64,000 nucleotides of DNA from Rhodopirellula baltica (lineage in GTDB: Bacteria > Planctomycetota > Planctomycetia > Pirellulales > Pirellulaceae). Positions within the stretch are counted from its first letter, which is position 1. Each line of letters starts with the position of its first letter. The position numbers and the translations under genes are program-made. The notes under the pieces were generated by a model. The model saw only the letters and a program-made list of their open reading frames with translations, was not told the DNA's origin and searched no databases. Below, piece by piece: positions 36,691-48,700 of this stretch. The stretch spans positions 1-64,000 of the forward strand of contig PPHI01000039.1 in the NCBI GenBank assembly GCA_002901265.1, read 5' to 3'.

Positions 36691-36856
36691 CCCTGGTGGT
36701 ACGTCGAACAATTGCTGTACAATTCGCCCCGACTTGGCAGCCATTGTTCGAAGCGGTGTCCAGTTAAGTTCTGCCCGGATTGTTTCTCGCATAGGACACG
36801 GGCACCAGCAACCGAATTGACAGGGATGGGGGTCGCCTTGGGGCGACGACAGATTC

Positions 36857-38839
36857 ATGAGCGACCTGCAGCAGAACCGCGATTTCAAGATCAAGACCAA
36901 ACTTGGTGCAGACGAGTTGCTGTTGTACCGGATGGTCGTCCAAGAAGAACTCTCTCGCCCCTTCGAAATCCGGCTCGAACTGCTTTCCGAAAACCACAAC
37001 GTCGATTTGGAAACGTTGCTGGGATCGGCTGCGACGGTTTCGATCGTGTTGCCCTCCGGTTCCACGCGTTTCTTCAACGGAATGTTCAACCGGATCTCAT
37101 GGGCGGGAACACAGGGTCACTTGGCCAAGTACGAAGCCACCTTGGTACCTTGGCTGTGGTTTTTGTCACGGACATCGAGTTGCCAAATTTTTCAAGGAAA
37201 GACAGCCCCCGACATCATCCAAGAAGTCTTCAAGGCGAACGGCTTCACGGACTTTACCCGTTCGCTATCAAGCACCTACGATAAACGCGATTATTGTGTC
37301 CAATACCGCGAGTCGGACTTTGCCTTTGTCAGTCGACTGATGGAAAAAGAAGGCATGTATTACTTCTTCACTCATGAAGATAGCAAACATGTCCTGCAAC
37401 TTTGCGACAGTGCTTCTTCGCACTCGGCGGACACTGACTACAAAAGTCTCCGCTACCATCCGCCAGACCCACAGCGGATCCGCGAAATCGAGCACATCTA
37501 TCAATGGGGTGTGTCGCTCGAAGTTCAGTCAGGTAGCTACGTGCATACCGACTTTGATTTTGAACGCCCCAAGGCAGCGATGGAATCAACATCGACCGTC
37601 AGTCGTAGCCACAGCTATTCGGACTTTGAAGTTTACGACTACCCGGGCGAATACCAACAGACGGCAACTGGCAAACGATTTGCCCAGTATCGAATCGAAG
37701 CCAAGCAAGCGAATTACCAACGTGCCCGGGGCACCACCAATGCACTGGGACTTTGCACCGGAGCGCTTTTCAGCCTCGAAAACCATCAACGGGACGATCA
37801 AAACTGCGAATACCTGATCGTTAACAATCGCATCGAATTGACCAATAGCGAGTATGAAACCGGAAACGAAAATGGCGGGCTCGTGTACCAATGTGATTTC
37901 GAAACGATCAAGTCTGCGACTCCCTACCGGTCGCCAAACTGGACTCCCGAGCCCTACATCAGTGGTCCGCAAACCGCGATCGTAGTTGGTAAAAGCGGGG
38001 AAGAGATTTGGACCGACTCCTATGGCCGCGTCAAAGTTCACTTTCACTGGGATCGACTAGACAAACGCGACGAGAATAGCTCCTGTTGGGTTCGGGTCGC
38101 ACAATCGTGGGCAGGCAAACGTTGGGGTTCGATTCACATTCCGCGAATCGGCCAAGAAGTCATCGTCGAGTTTTTGGAAGGCGATCCAGACCGCCCAATT
38201 ATCACCGGACGTGTTTACAACGCCGACGAGATGCCGCCTTATGATTTGCCGGCCAACAGCACACAGAGCGGAATCAAAACCCAGAGTACGTCGAAAGGCA
38301 ACAACCAGAATTTCAACGAACTGCGGTTCGAAGACAAGCTGGACAAGGAACAGATCTATTTCCACGCCGAGCGTGACTTCGAACGTGTCGTTGAAAACAA
38401 CGACTCTCTATCGGTTGGCTTTGACAAGAAAGCTGACGGCAACCAGGACGTCAAGATCTACAACAATCAGACGGTCGAAGTCGGCTCATCGGGCTGCAAA
38501 GAAGGCAACCAAACGATCACCGTCCTCAATGACTTGACCGAAACCGTTAAAGAAGGCAATGTCAAAGTCAATATCGACAAAGGCAATCGTACAACCACGA
38601 TCAAGCAAGGCGATGACACGCTCGATATCAAGGCGGGCAAACAGACCATCACGGCCGCGAAAGAGATCGTTTTGAAAGTCGGTCCCAATAGCATCAAGAT
38701 CGATACGCAAAAGATCACCATCAAAGCGGTCGAAATCTCGATTCAGGCCGATACCAAAGTCGAAATCAAGGGCGCTATGCTGAACGCCGAGGCCCAAGGA
38801 GTCGCCACAATCAAGGGCGGCTTATTAAAGCTGAACTAG
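36857..38839 (+). CDS. vgrG: Type VI secretion spike protein VgrG (TssI)
   Basis: A 660-aa protein. Residues ~10-400 are the gp27-like part (LLLYRMVVQEELSRPFEIRL, RDYCVQYRESDFAFVSRLME, EGMYYFF). The gp5 OB-like part has WTDSYGRVKVHFHWDR and WVRVAQSWAGKRWGSIHIPR, then GQEVIVEFLEGDPDRPII. A repetitive beta-helix needle to the end (IKAGKQTITAAKEIVLKVGP) has no effector domain attached. VgrG forms the puncturing tip of a contractile injector. No sheath, tube or baseplate gene lies in the window, so this is an orphan vgrG island, with an FHA-type protein next to it. Confidence 0.95.
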   Translation: MSDLQQNRDFKIKTKLGADELLLYRMVVQEELSRPFEIRLELLSENHNVDLETLLGSAATVSIVLPSGSTRFFNGMFNRISWAGTQGHLAKYEATLVPWLWFLSRTSSCQIFQGKTAPDIIQEVFKANGFTDFTRSLSSTYDKRDYCVQYRESDFAFVSRLMEKEGMYYFFTHEDSKHVLQLCDSASSHSADTDYKSLRYHPPDPQRIREIEHIYQWGVSLEVQSGSYVHTDFDFERPKAAMESTSTVSRSHSYSDFEVYDYPGEYQQTATGKRFAQYRIEAKQANYQRARGTTNALGLCTGALFSLENHQRDDQNCEYLIVNNRIELTNSEYETGNENGGLVYQCDFETIKSATPYRSPNWTPEPYISGPQTAIVVGKSGEEIWTDSYGRVKVHFHWDRLDKRDENSSCWVRVAQSWAGKRWGSIHIPRIGQEVIVEFLEGDPDRPIITGRVYNADEMPPYDLPANSTQSGIKTQSTSKGNNQNFNELRFEDKLDKEQIYFHAERDFERVVENNDSLSVGFDKKADGNQDVKIYNNQTVEVGSSGCKEGNQTITVLNDLTETVKEGNVKVNIDKGNRTTTIKQGDDTLDIKAGKQTITAAKEIVLKVGPNSIKIDTQKITIKAVEISIQADTKVEIKGAMLNAEAQGVATIKGGLLKLN

Positions 38840-38909
38840 CTTTGTCCCGTCCGCCAACGTGCGTGCACGCCCATCACCGCTTCACACAATCTTTCCTAAA
38901 CGTCGTCAC

Positions 38910-39812
38910 ATGAAATTGATCGTCCATGTCGTTTCTGGACCGGCACGCGGCCGCAAGATCCCGGTTCAATTGGGTGAGCGTGCCCGATTTGGTGCGAGCG
39001 ATGCAGCGGATGTTTGTTTGCCTTCCGCTGAGATGGCTGACATCCATTTCGAGATTTGGTACCAGGATTCGTCTGCATCGATCACGTCCTACGATCCGTC
39101 CGCTCCAACGCTGGTCAACGACAAACCGATCACCCAATCGGTCTTGTCCAATGGCGATCAAATCCTTGCGGGCCAAAACCGCATGAGTGTTTCCATCGAA
39201 TCGGCACGTCCGTCGGTGATCCCGGTCGAGCAGGAACCTGAAGAAGCCGTCGAAGTCGAAACACTTCCCACCTTGGCCGAGGTCGTCGCCGGGTTGGAAC
39301 TTGACGAACAAGCTCCTGCCTTGATAGCGCCGGATGAATCCGCCAAATCGTACGCAAGCCGCCTTGTTGAATCCGGCTTGTTTTTCGACGCCATCAAAGT
39401 GTTCGCTCACTGTTTACCGAAACGACAAGCTGTCCAATGGGCACATCAAGCAATTAGTTCGCAGCCATCGGAGACTCGTACCCCCGAGGATCAGCAGGCG
39501 TTAGTTGCGACACAACAATGGTTGGATGATCCGAGCGAAGATAACCGCCGTGCCGCGATGGGATTGGCTGAAAAGCTGAACTATGACACGCCCAGCGCCT
39601 ACGTTGCCGCTTCGGCAGCATGGAGCGAAGGGAGCATGGTTCCAGCCCAATTGGATCCGGTTGCCCCACATCCACAACTGTGCGCGAAAATGGCTGCCGG
39701 TGCGATCCAAATCCACCTTTCGCGTTGTGCTCCAGACCAAATGGAATCACAAGCACGATCGTTGCTCGCAATCGGATTTAACATTGCGGATTCAGCCGCC
39801 TCGGTAGCTTGA
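38910..39812 (+). CDS. FHA-domain protein with DUF6931-like C-terminus
   Basis: About 300 aa from ATG at 38910; the upstream 17 residues are unlike the family. Residues ~1-95 are an FHA-like domain (KLIVHVVSGPARGRKIPVQL, ARFGASDAADVCLPS, a short loop with DIHFEIW, NGDQILAGQ), which binds phospho-threonine. After an acidic linker (~100-135), residues ~140-300 follow the pattern of DUF6931: CLPKRQAVQWAHQAIS, ALVATQQWL, AAWSEGSMVP and LCAKMAAGAIQIHLSRCAP. That domain is often found beside VgrG in planctomycete and proteobacterial type VI loci. The gene follows vgrG after 70 bases and overlaps the tail of the Ser/Thr kinase gene by 21 bases, stop to stop. Confidence 0.8.
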   Translation: MKLIVHVVSGPARGRKIPVQLGERARFGASDAADVCLPSAEMADIHFEIWYQDSSASITSYDPSAPTLVNDKPITQSVLSNGDQILAGQNRMSVSIESARPSVIPVEQEPEEAVEVETLPTLAEVVAGLELDEQAPALIAPDESAKSYASRLVESGLFFDAIKVFAHCLPKRQAVQWAHQAISSQPSETRTPEDQQALVATQQWLDDPSEDNRRAAMGLAEKLNYDTPSAYVAASAAWSEGSMVPAQLDPVAPHPQLCAKMAAGAIQIHLSRCAPDQMESQARSLLAIGFNIADSAASVA

Positions 39813-41798
39813 TCGTCGCGTTTCCACCGCTAAATCGCCGCCTTGAACGGCCGGTGTTTCCGTGCGGTTTAGATCGATTTCGATTGTTGCTTCGATCGAA
39901 TCGGGAAACAATTCGTCCCCTAGCTTCTTGTTGTCCTGGCCGTCCAATTGGCCGCGATCGGCGTCTCGGTATTTCAATCCCTCGATTCGGAGTTGAAGTT
40001 TGCGGGCACCCGATCCAGCTGACGAAAGGCCATCAGCATTCGTTTCAGAAGCTTCAGGCGATTCGCTTCGTTGAATGTCCGCACGATACGTTAAAGAACG
40101 CAGCAGAGCCTGCACCGAGGTGACGTCCGCAGCCTTGTTGAGCCGAACTCGAATTAGCGTTCCCGTGGAATCCGGGATCGACTCATTCTTGCCGAAGACG
40201 ATCGGTACCAAGTTCTCGTGCGCTTGGTAAAGTAAATCTCCCGTCTCGCGGTTCCATCGAATCACGGACGCATCGCTAGTGCGGAATTCAATGAGTTCCT
40301 CCATCGCATTCGCAGCAGGCGATTGATTGGAATCAACAACGAATTCAGTACCTTCGAAATCGACAAGTTGACTTGGATCGCTGACGACAAATCCATCGTC
40401 AATCAATACCGCAGGTCCGCCAATTCGACAGAATAACTGTGGCGACGAAGGTGTGATTGCGACAGGTGCGATCTCACGTCCTTTCCAAATGACCGTCCGT
40501 CCTTCGGTACCCGCTGACAACAAATCGCGATCATTCGCTGAAAGATTGACAGCGACCACCGCTCGGTGCTCTTCGAGCGTCAAAAGCTCGGAAATTAAAT
40601 TGTGTTCTGAATGATCGTTGCTCGACTCGTCTGCCGTGCGCGCTACGCGACTGGTATCCCACACAACAATCCGTTTGCCCTGTCCGGTCACCAAACGCCG
40701 GCGGTCATCCGAAACATCCATTGAACGCACAGCGAGTGCATCGTCTTCATTCAGTTTGGCAAGTCGCTGCAAATTTGCATCCCAGAACGCGACGTTTCGG
40801 TCGCCGTCCGAAGTGACCCACCAAACACCATCCGCACTGACAATCGCCTCCCGAATGGGGCCTGGTTCCCAGACTTGCTCAAAGCGAGCGAAGGCCCCGT
40901 CATCCATCCGATGCCAGCATTCGCCGCTGGCACTGCCGCCGAACAACACACGCCGCCCAATCGGTGAATAGGTTGCTGAATAGCAGTCTTCACCTGCGAG
41001 TTCACATCGCTCCGATTGAACCGATTCCCAGACGTTCTGTGGCGACAATTGCCAGCGCCGCCACTGGCCACGTTGGTCGAGCGAGATGAATTCGTCTGGA
41101 TCACGAGGATTGAAGCGTGCCGCGACAATCGCATGACTGTGCTTACCGGACAGACCTTGTGCCGCACCGATGTTTTCCGTCCAGCGGCCATCACTGAATT
41201 GCCAGACTCGCAAGTTACCTTCGCTATCGCCTGTCACGAGTCGCTCCGAAAGTCCACTGACCGGATCGATAGAGAAGTCGATCGAGTTGACTGACGCAGA
41301 CGGCCGAAAACTTCTGGCTAACTGTTGAAAAGAAGTTGCGTGGTCGACATCGGATTCCCAAAGGCGCGCCCCTTTGCCGCCAACAACCAAAAGCCTCGAT
41401 TGCCCATGCTCGCGTTCGAACGAAGCCATCGCGATTTCCCCCGTTTCAGCCGTCTGGATCCATTCCAGCGACTCGCCCGGATGGTCCATATCCCAAATCG
41501 CCATTTGGTATCCCGTTCGTCGTGATCGTGATTCGCTTGTCGCCTGCTGGTCACCCGCAGGAAAAAACAAACTGACCAAAGCACGTGATCCACTGTCGAT
41601 AAACTGTACCGATTGAACCGACGGACGCTGCTTCGTGTCGCCACTGTTGGCCTCCGACACACGGAGCAACTGCGTGACTTGATCCGAGTTCTCTTGCTCC
41701 GATCGCGCGATTGCAAATCGTTCCACGATCGGATCGTCGCGACCAGGAATTGGGGCATGCCCAACCAATAGATACTGGCCATCGTTTGAGACGTCCAA
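39792..41798 (-). pseudogene. C-terminal fragment of kinase-WD40 gene
   Basis: The third piece of the kinase-WD40 protein, in a frame shifted -1 from the piece before it. It carries further WD40 blades (for example LFGGSASGECWHRMDD, DGVWWVTSDGDRNVAFWDAN, DRRRLVTGQGKRIVVWDTS). It ends with a non-propeller domain of ~160 residues containing IRVRLNKAADVTSVQALLRS, similar to cadherin-like repeat ends in surface proteins. The first Met is a TTG (41798), and the preceding in-frame residues WSGPVTDLDVSNDG run back to about 41822, so it is not an independent gene start. See the two upstream fragments. Confidence 0.82.
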
Positions 41799-43390
41799 AT
41801 CGGTGACGGGCCCAGACCAGGGAACTCCGTTACCGATGTTCCGTCTTCAGAGTTCCACTGGCGTATCGTCCCATCCTCGACTGCAGTAATCACAAAGGGC
41901 GTACCTGGCACAAATTCGATGTCAGCGATGGCAGAACCTTGGCGAGTCAATTGCCCGATCAATTCTGGCACTTTATCATCCGCGGCAAATCGGAATACAA
42001 AACATTGTCCGACCGCATCCCCGATGGCGAATCGCTCTCCCGTCGCGCTCAAAGCAACAACAGTCGCATCGGGTATTTGCCGTATCCGTTGTCGGTAACT
42101 CCGGAATTGAGAATCCGACATCAAATCAGACGTCGACGCGCTCGCGAGACTTGTTCGCGATTGACCTTCAATCAATGATTCCGCCTGGTCTTGCAAAAGC
42201 GGTACGACGTTGACCGAACGGTCATCAGCGAGCAACCATAGCTTTGCTGGCGTCAACCGATCATCGCTTCCCGTGATGACGACCGTTCGTTTCGCGTCGG
42301 GTTGGCGAACCGCGACCGCAACACCACGGTATCCAGTTCCGGGAAGGACGGTCGATTGGGTCCCACGAGCGACGTTCCAAATCCGAGTGGTATTGTCAGC
42401 TGCCGCGGTCAAAAGCTGGCTGCCGTGGTCGAAGAACCTGCCGGTTGCGGTCAGCAATGCGTGGCCTTCGCCCAACAGTTGTCCCGCCGTTCGATCGTTG
42501 GTCGACAGATCCCAGACGGCAACGGTCCCGCTGTTGAACGCAGTCGCAACCCATCGACCGTCTGCGGAGTACTTGGAATCAGCAACACCAGCCAATCCGA
42601 TTTCGCTGGGATGCTTTCCAAGTCGCTGTTCGGCGACCGGGTAGAGTTCTCGTGGCAATTCGTACTGTTGCCAATCCCATCGTTTGACTCCGTCGAAGGC
42701 CCCGGAAACGACCTGCTTGCCGTTTGCCGAGAACACACAAGACTGAACCCACCGTCCGTGCCCGCGCAAAACTTTTTGCAACGTCCATTGCCTATCGGGC
42801 GCGGTCCACACGCGGATGGTATTGTCATTCGCACCGGTCAGAATACATTCGCGGCCATCGACCAATCCAACTGCTAATGTCTGAATGCTCGCGGCATGTT
42901 GCTCCGAATCGTCACCGATCTGTTGGACCTGACTCATTGCGTCTCCGTCGCCTTCGAGTCGCTCATCGAGTTTCAATTGCAGCGGTTCGGCTAATTCAGT
43001 AGACGACGACGAGACGCCCCATCGCAACAACCGACGATCATAGCCACCGGAGAAAACGGCGTTCCCATCAAGGCTGAATGCGGCGCAATACACTGGGCCG
43101 TCGTGTCCCCGAAAATCGTGGATTTTAGTCGCGTCCTGTCGTCCGTTGTCGATCGCCCAAACACGAACGCGTCCATCCTCGCAGGCCGTTACAACGCGTT
43201 TTCCATCGGGGGAGAAATTTGCATCGTAAACGTCCTTTTCCAAGTGATCTCGCATCACGGAGGCCGGCTTGCCGTCGCTAAGGTCCCAAACGATGGCTTT
43301 TCGGTCTGACGCGCAAGAAACCAATCGTTTGCCATCGCTATCGAACGCCAATCCCATCACGGCGGCCTGGTGACCTTGTAATCGCATCAC
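41318..43390 (-). pseudogene. Middle fragment (WD40 propeller) of kinase-WD40 gene
   Basis: The second piece, with at least eight WD40 blades (LQGHQAAVMGLAFDSDGKRL, VYDANFSPDGKRVVTACEDG, GPVYCAAFSLDGNAVFSGGY, TIRVWTAPD, FITAVEDG-type and others). Good blade sequence stops at EDGTSVTEF near 41824. After that the frame reads nonsense to its stop at 41318, while the correct continuation is in the next frame. Sequence before its Met (43390) is also propeller-like (DFGASVTAVCVSKDGSTIAV), running back to about 43553. So both ends are frameshift scars, not gene ends. Confidence 0.85.
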
Positions 43391-45774
43391 AACATCGTCT
43401 GCATTAAACTTGTCCGCAGAAAAGACAGAGATCGCGAACGCGTTTTCATCGACCGCACCGGCTGCGGCTGACTTGGCAACCCCGGCAACCGCAATGGTGG
43501 ATCCGTCCTTTGAAACGCAAACCGCGGTGACCGAAGCACCAAAGTCCAGCTCGGATGTTGCGTCTCAACCGCGAGGTTTCCGTTTCGCCAGAAGTAAACC
43601 TGCCCCGTATCCGTTCCGGCGACAATGACAGAACCGTCAAGCGAACTTGCCACGGATTCGACGTGCACGTTCGAAATCAAGGTATGCATCGTTGCCGGTG
43701 CAGCGGAGTCGCGTAGTAGCCCCCACTCAAGATGCCGAAGTCGAGACATGACTTCATTGACGGGTTGTCCGCTTGCCGGATCCATCTTTTCCAAAATCCG
43801 TTTCGCCTTTTCGAAGTCGTTTCGACGTATCGACTCGGCTGCTAGTCCGATTTCGGATGCATAGGCGGCTTCCTCGGCGCGTTTCTTTTCCTGCCGGGCC
43901 GTCATTTCGGCGCCGCGAGCTTCATTCTTTGCAACCAACGCGAGCTGTTCTGCCGATTTCGCTTTTGTTTCGGCATCACGAGCTGCCTTCTCCGCTCGCC
44001 GGGCCTCTTCTGCATTCGACTGGGCGATGGTCCGTTGCTCCACCGCAACTTCTTTTTCCGATGCGAGTTTTTCAGCGCTGTCTTTGAGCTCTCCGTACGA
44101 ATAGAACGTCACGACGACGACCGACAGGATCGCGATGACAGCCGTGACTGCTGCGATCTTGGAGACGGTCAACAATCGTCTACGCTGCGCGCGACGAGAC
44201 TCCAACAACACCAACAACTCTCGATGGCTCGCATCATTCGCATCAAGAATCGAAATGCCCAACTCAAAGTTTTCTTGATCGAGTGCGTTCTTCGCATGGG
44301 CCAGCGTCGCGATTTTCAGCCCCTGCCGGGCCGAGTGGTTTCCGTCCCACAATCGTAGCGCTTCTTCATACGCGAAGCGGCATCGGGCAAACTCATCACT
44401 GCTTTGCGCCTCGACAGCGCTGTGATAGTGCTCTTGAGCGCTTTCGGACAGCTTGATGCTCTCTCGGTGTGATTGGTACTCCCGAATCGCATCTTGAAAG
44501 TCCTTCACTGTTTGGTAGCGATCGACTTGGTTCGTCGCCATCGCTCGACGCGCAATATCGATCAGTTCCCCCGTTTTGGCCGTTGGCACAATCTCGTTGG
44601 CAGCCGCTGCCAACAAAGCCGCACGTGTGTCCCCTGTTTTCGGGTGTGGCGGCGTACCGGAAACGATCTCGTACAACGTGGCGCCGAGCAAATAGATATC
44701 ACTGACGACTCCCAGCTCCGAGGGATTGTGCGCGGCCATTTCAGGCGCCATGTAGGCGGGCGTCCCCGCAGGCCCCGTTGCAACCGACGCCCAGGGTTTA
44801 TCTGGATCACGTTCAACCGCGACAGCGATCCCCCAGTCCATCACCGAGACTTCACCGAACTCACCCACCATGACATTGTGTGGTTTGATATCGCGGTGAA
44901 GGAAGTTTCGGTCGTGCGCGAACGCAATCGCGTCGCAGACCTTCATCAAGATCTCGATGTTCTCCGAAGTCGTCTTCTCACGAATCGTTTCGTTCCAGGC
45001 TCGCCCCTGAACGTGCTTCATCGAATAGAACGGCAACCCATTTGCGTCGCGTCCCAACTCATAAATTGGGACGATGTTGGGGTGTTCCAGCTGTCCGGTC
45101 ACGACGACTTCAGAAATGAATTGGCTTTCACCAACACTTCCCGAACCGGCGAGCTCAGCCATCGGCACCTTGACCGCAACATTGCGGTCGAGCGACGTTT
45201 GCTTCGCAGACCAAACGCGTCCCATGCTGCCTTCGCCAATGACTTCCTTTAATTCGTAGTCACCTTGGATATCTTTGCGATCCGCTTGATCGGCCCGCAA
45301 AATCTTTCGGGTCGCAATGCTTAGCGTCGGGCATTCATTCTTGGTGCCCATTGATGGCGATGCCGAGTTCAGCGTGCTTTCCGCCGACATCATCGGCCCG
45401 CCAAACGTCGACTGCCAGGTCCGTTCGACCCGTTTACGATACTGTGGCGACAACTTCCTCGGCTGGATCAGTCCCTCACTACTCGATTCACCCACACCTG
45501 GTAAATCAGGCTCGACCGTATTGGGATTGAATCCGCCAAGTACCTCATCGGCATCGGGCATCATCGATTCCAGCAACGATGCTAGCTCGGATTTTGGAGC
45601 GTTGATCGGAGGTTTCGGCGCAGCTGCTTTCGGAGCTGGCGTAGGACTTGGCGGTGCCGGATCATCGAGAACGACTTCGGTCCCCGTGAAGAAGCACGCA
45701 CAGCTCCCACAGCGACCGTTTTCTTGTTCGCGCTCACCGCATTCAGAGCCACAATAGGTACAAATGATTGTCAT
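43387..45774 (-). pseudogene. N-terminal fragment: zinc-ribbon Ser/Thr kinase
   Basis: The first piece (795 aa) of a broken ~1,990-aa kinase-WD40 gene. A zinc ribbon (ICTYCGSECG, CGSCAC; 5-25) precedes a Hanks-type Ser/Thr kinase (~173-440) with IGEGSMGRVW, Lys202 in VAVKVP, HRDIKPHNV (293-301), DWG in place of DFG, and GTPAYMAPE. A transmembrane helix near 540-565 and an Ala/Glu/Lys-rich coiled coil (~570-670) lead into the first WD40 blade (VHVESVASSLDGSVIVAGTD). Correct sequence ends at VETQ near 43560; a -1 shift restores the propeller. The start ATG overlaps the stop of the giant adhesin gene as ATGA, suggesting translational coupling. Confidence 0.88.
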
Positions 45775-48700
45775 TGTGCTTGCCTCGCGTTCGTCAAAGT
45801 ACTGCCGATGCGACGAAGTGGATGGGATGCGACGGAACGATTGGTTTGGCGTCGTTTGTGAGACAACATGTGGCTGGACAAGATCATGCCTCCGGCAACC
45901 ACGAATGGGCTTTTCCCAAGACGCTCAATCGCAGTTGTCGTTTCCTTCTCAGCGTCCGTGTCTTTTTCATCATCAGTCATCTCTGTCTCGCCTGATGTTT
46001 CAATGCCAGACGAGCCAAGACCTGGCTGTGATTCCGCCGCGTCTAGCTGTTGTGATTCAATCGGCTGCCCGTCGCGGATCACAAAGTCGAGCACCAACCT
46101 CTCTGTCTGGCCTTCAATCATGTAGACACGATACCGGTCGTCCGGCAGCCGTTTGAACAGCTCCGGCAATTGGCTGATCTCGAATCCGGTCTCCGACTCG
46201 GGGTTCTCCAAATCGGGCAATCGATATTCCTGATTCTCTTTGATAATCTTGACTTCGCCTTCCGATCCGAACGTGACAAGCCGCAAAACGTAGTATCGAT
46301 GGTCGGATTGTTGGGCCGTGCCAATCGAGTTGGTCAACACCAAGGCAGTCTGTGTGACAAATGTCCTCTGACGTTCAAGCACACGTGTTACGTTTGCCGC
46401 CGGCTGTACGATTGCGCTGGGTCGACTCTCCCCCGGCAACGAAACGAAGAATGGCAAAATCGGCGACGAGACTGCCAAGACAATCGTTTGTGAATCGTAG
46501 CGAGCGTCGTCAAAGACAGACGTTCCACCGCTAGTCAGGTTGATCGTTCCGTTTGCAATCTCGACGATCCCAATTTCGACGTTAATGTCAGCTGACGGGT
46601 TCGATGGGTCGGGTGCATTTTCGTAGTTATGTGCGAACACCGAACTACCGTACGCTGGCGAGATCGTCGACTGAATAATCTGCGTTCTTGGATCGCCCGG
46701 CGGCGAAGATGTCTGCGGCCCTAAGGGATCGCCTTCTTGCCAATTGATTTGGACATCGATGCCAGTCGCGTAAGGGTCAACGATTACAAAATCGATTTGC
46801 GCGATGCGATTGGAGTCTGTTAACGCGTCACCGATATCAGTGGATCCCGCAAAAGGATCCGATGCATTCACTAGCTTGCCGCTGAAGCTCCCCTGGTTGG
46901 TCGAAAACACTGCACCATCGGTGACCAGCAACCCACCTGCTGTCGTTGCCGTGATGTCGATTGTTCCTGCGGCACTCGAGATATCGCCATCATCAACGAT
47001 GATCATTGAAAGTGCCTGCAAAACCACATCCCCACTTCCCCCTGCGCTTACCGCCCCAAGCACATTCATCGCATCGGCGGAAAGGACTTCGACCGATCCG
47101 CTTGCGGCTGATGCGCCACCCAAGTTGACTGCTCGACCTACACGGACAAAGACTCCTCCCACACCAGAACTGTGCGCTGTCAAGTAGCTGCTCGAAACAT
47201 CAAGTGCCCCATTCCCGGACAAGTCTGCTCCTGCTGTTGCACCTATCGCACCGACCGCACTTAGAAAGACTGAACCAGCGGTCGTAATGTTTGCCGTTTG
47301 ATTGTTCGATGTTTCGTTGATGTTCGCCGCCGACGATATCGCGATCGCTCCCAAATCACTCCCGACGGCATGGTCGCCAAGATCAATGTCTCCTGAGGTC
47401 GTGGTAAGAACGACAACTCCCTCGTCCCTATTTCGCAAACTTTCGTCTCCAGAAGATCCGCTTGCGATCGTAGCGGACGCGGCAGTGACGGAAACCAATG
47501 TGCGTCCACCAATCCCCAGCACTTGGCCGCTACTGGAAGTTGTAAACGAACCTCCAGAAACGAAAACTAAGTTGCCCAACACCGATTCGACAGAGGTGTC
47601 GACAGAGATATCTCCGCCCACATTGACACTCAAATCTCGAAATGTTGATGCGGTGGACTGGAAAGCGACATCTGCCGTTCCGCCGTTGTCGGATAGCGAA
47701 ATCGTACCGCTGAGATTGCTAGACTGGTTGATCCCACTGACGACAAAACCTCCAGTAGAAATCAGCGACAGGTTTCCTGCCTGAATCGCATCCCATTCGG
47801 ATTGCGAAAGGTTCATCCCGCCTACAACGACCCCAGTTCCGAGCCCGATTCCGGTTCCCTCCGACTCGGTAATCGTCACCGATGCGGTCCCCACATTGAT
47901 CGTTCCCCCGAACGAAATGTCGTCAGCGGTGATTTGCAATTCGTTTCCGTTCGTATCGATCGCCATTCCGGTAGCGATTGTCAATAATCCATTGCCATCA
48001 CCAGCATCCGTATCCGCATCGATGATTAGCGCCCCTGCAGTCGTCAGGCTTTGATTGATCGTGATACCGTCAGCAGCCTGAAGGGTAAGGGCACCGCTTC
48101 CAACTAAACCGCCTTGATCGGCGGACATCGACAGTGACCCAGCTGACTGAACCGTCACCCCTGCCGCAAAGAGGACAGCATCGACACCATCAACGGTGTT
48201 GTTGGTGTCTGCATCAAGCGACAAGTCGCCACCAGTCGTGATTAGATCAGAGTTGATCAAGATTCCATTGGCGGCCTGTACATCCAATGAGTCAAAACTG
48301 GAGCCGCTCCCTGAGAAACTGATTTGGCCATCGGAATCAAGTGTCGTAAGCCCAACAATCAAGGCGGTGTCGCTTGCCGCTACACCGCTAACATAAATGC
48401 TTCCGGAGGTTGCTAGGTCCAACGCCCCCGCCTGAATCTTTTCTAGTTCCGAACCTGAAAGGTTCAGCCCGTTGGCGACAACGGCATTCCCCAAACCAAT
48501 TCCGCTCCCGTCCGAATCATTGACGTGCAACGTTCCCGTTCCGATATTGATCGCTCCAAGAAGATTTACATCGTTTGCCGTGATCGTAAGCGACTGATTT
48601 GAACTCGTGAGACTGCCTGTCGCAGAAATCGTAAATGTTCCGCTGTTGTCCCCCGAGTCGGTGTCGGCGTTGACGGTCAAGGTTCCGCCAGTTTGGAAAT

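Noticed and set aside
36695-36723. Promoter for vgrG (TACAAT at 36718-36723)
   Set aside because: The -10 is good, but no acceptable -35 lies 16-18 bases upstream, so I leave it unannotated.
41318-43570. Programmed -1 frameshifting in the kinase-WD40 gene
   Set aside because: No X-XXY-YYZ slippery heptamer or clear downstream stem lies at either site, and two sites in one gene would be very unusual.
44473-45252. 259-aa open frame on the plus strand
   Set aside because: It lies opposite the kinase domain, whose catalytic motifs fix the true strand.
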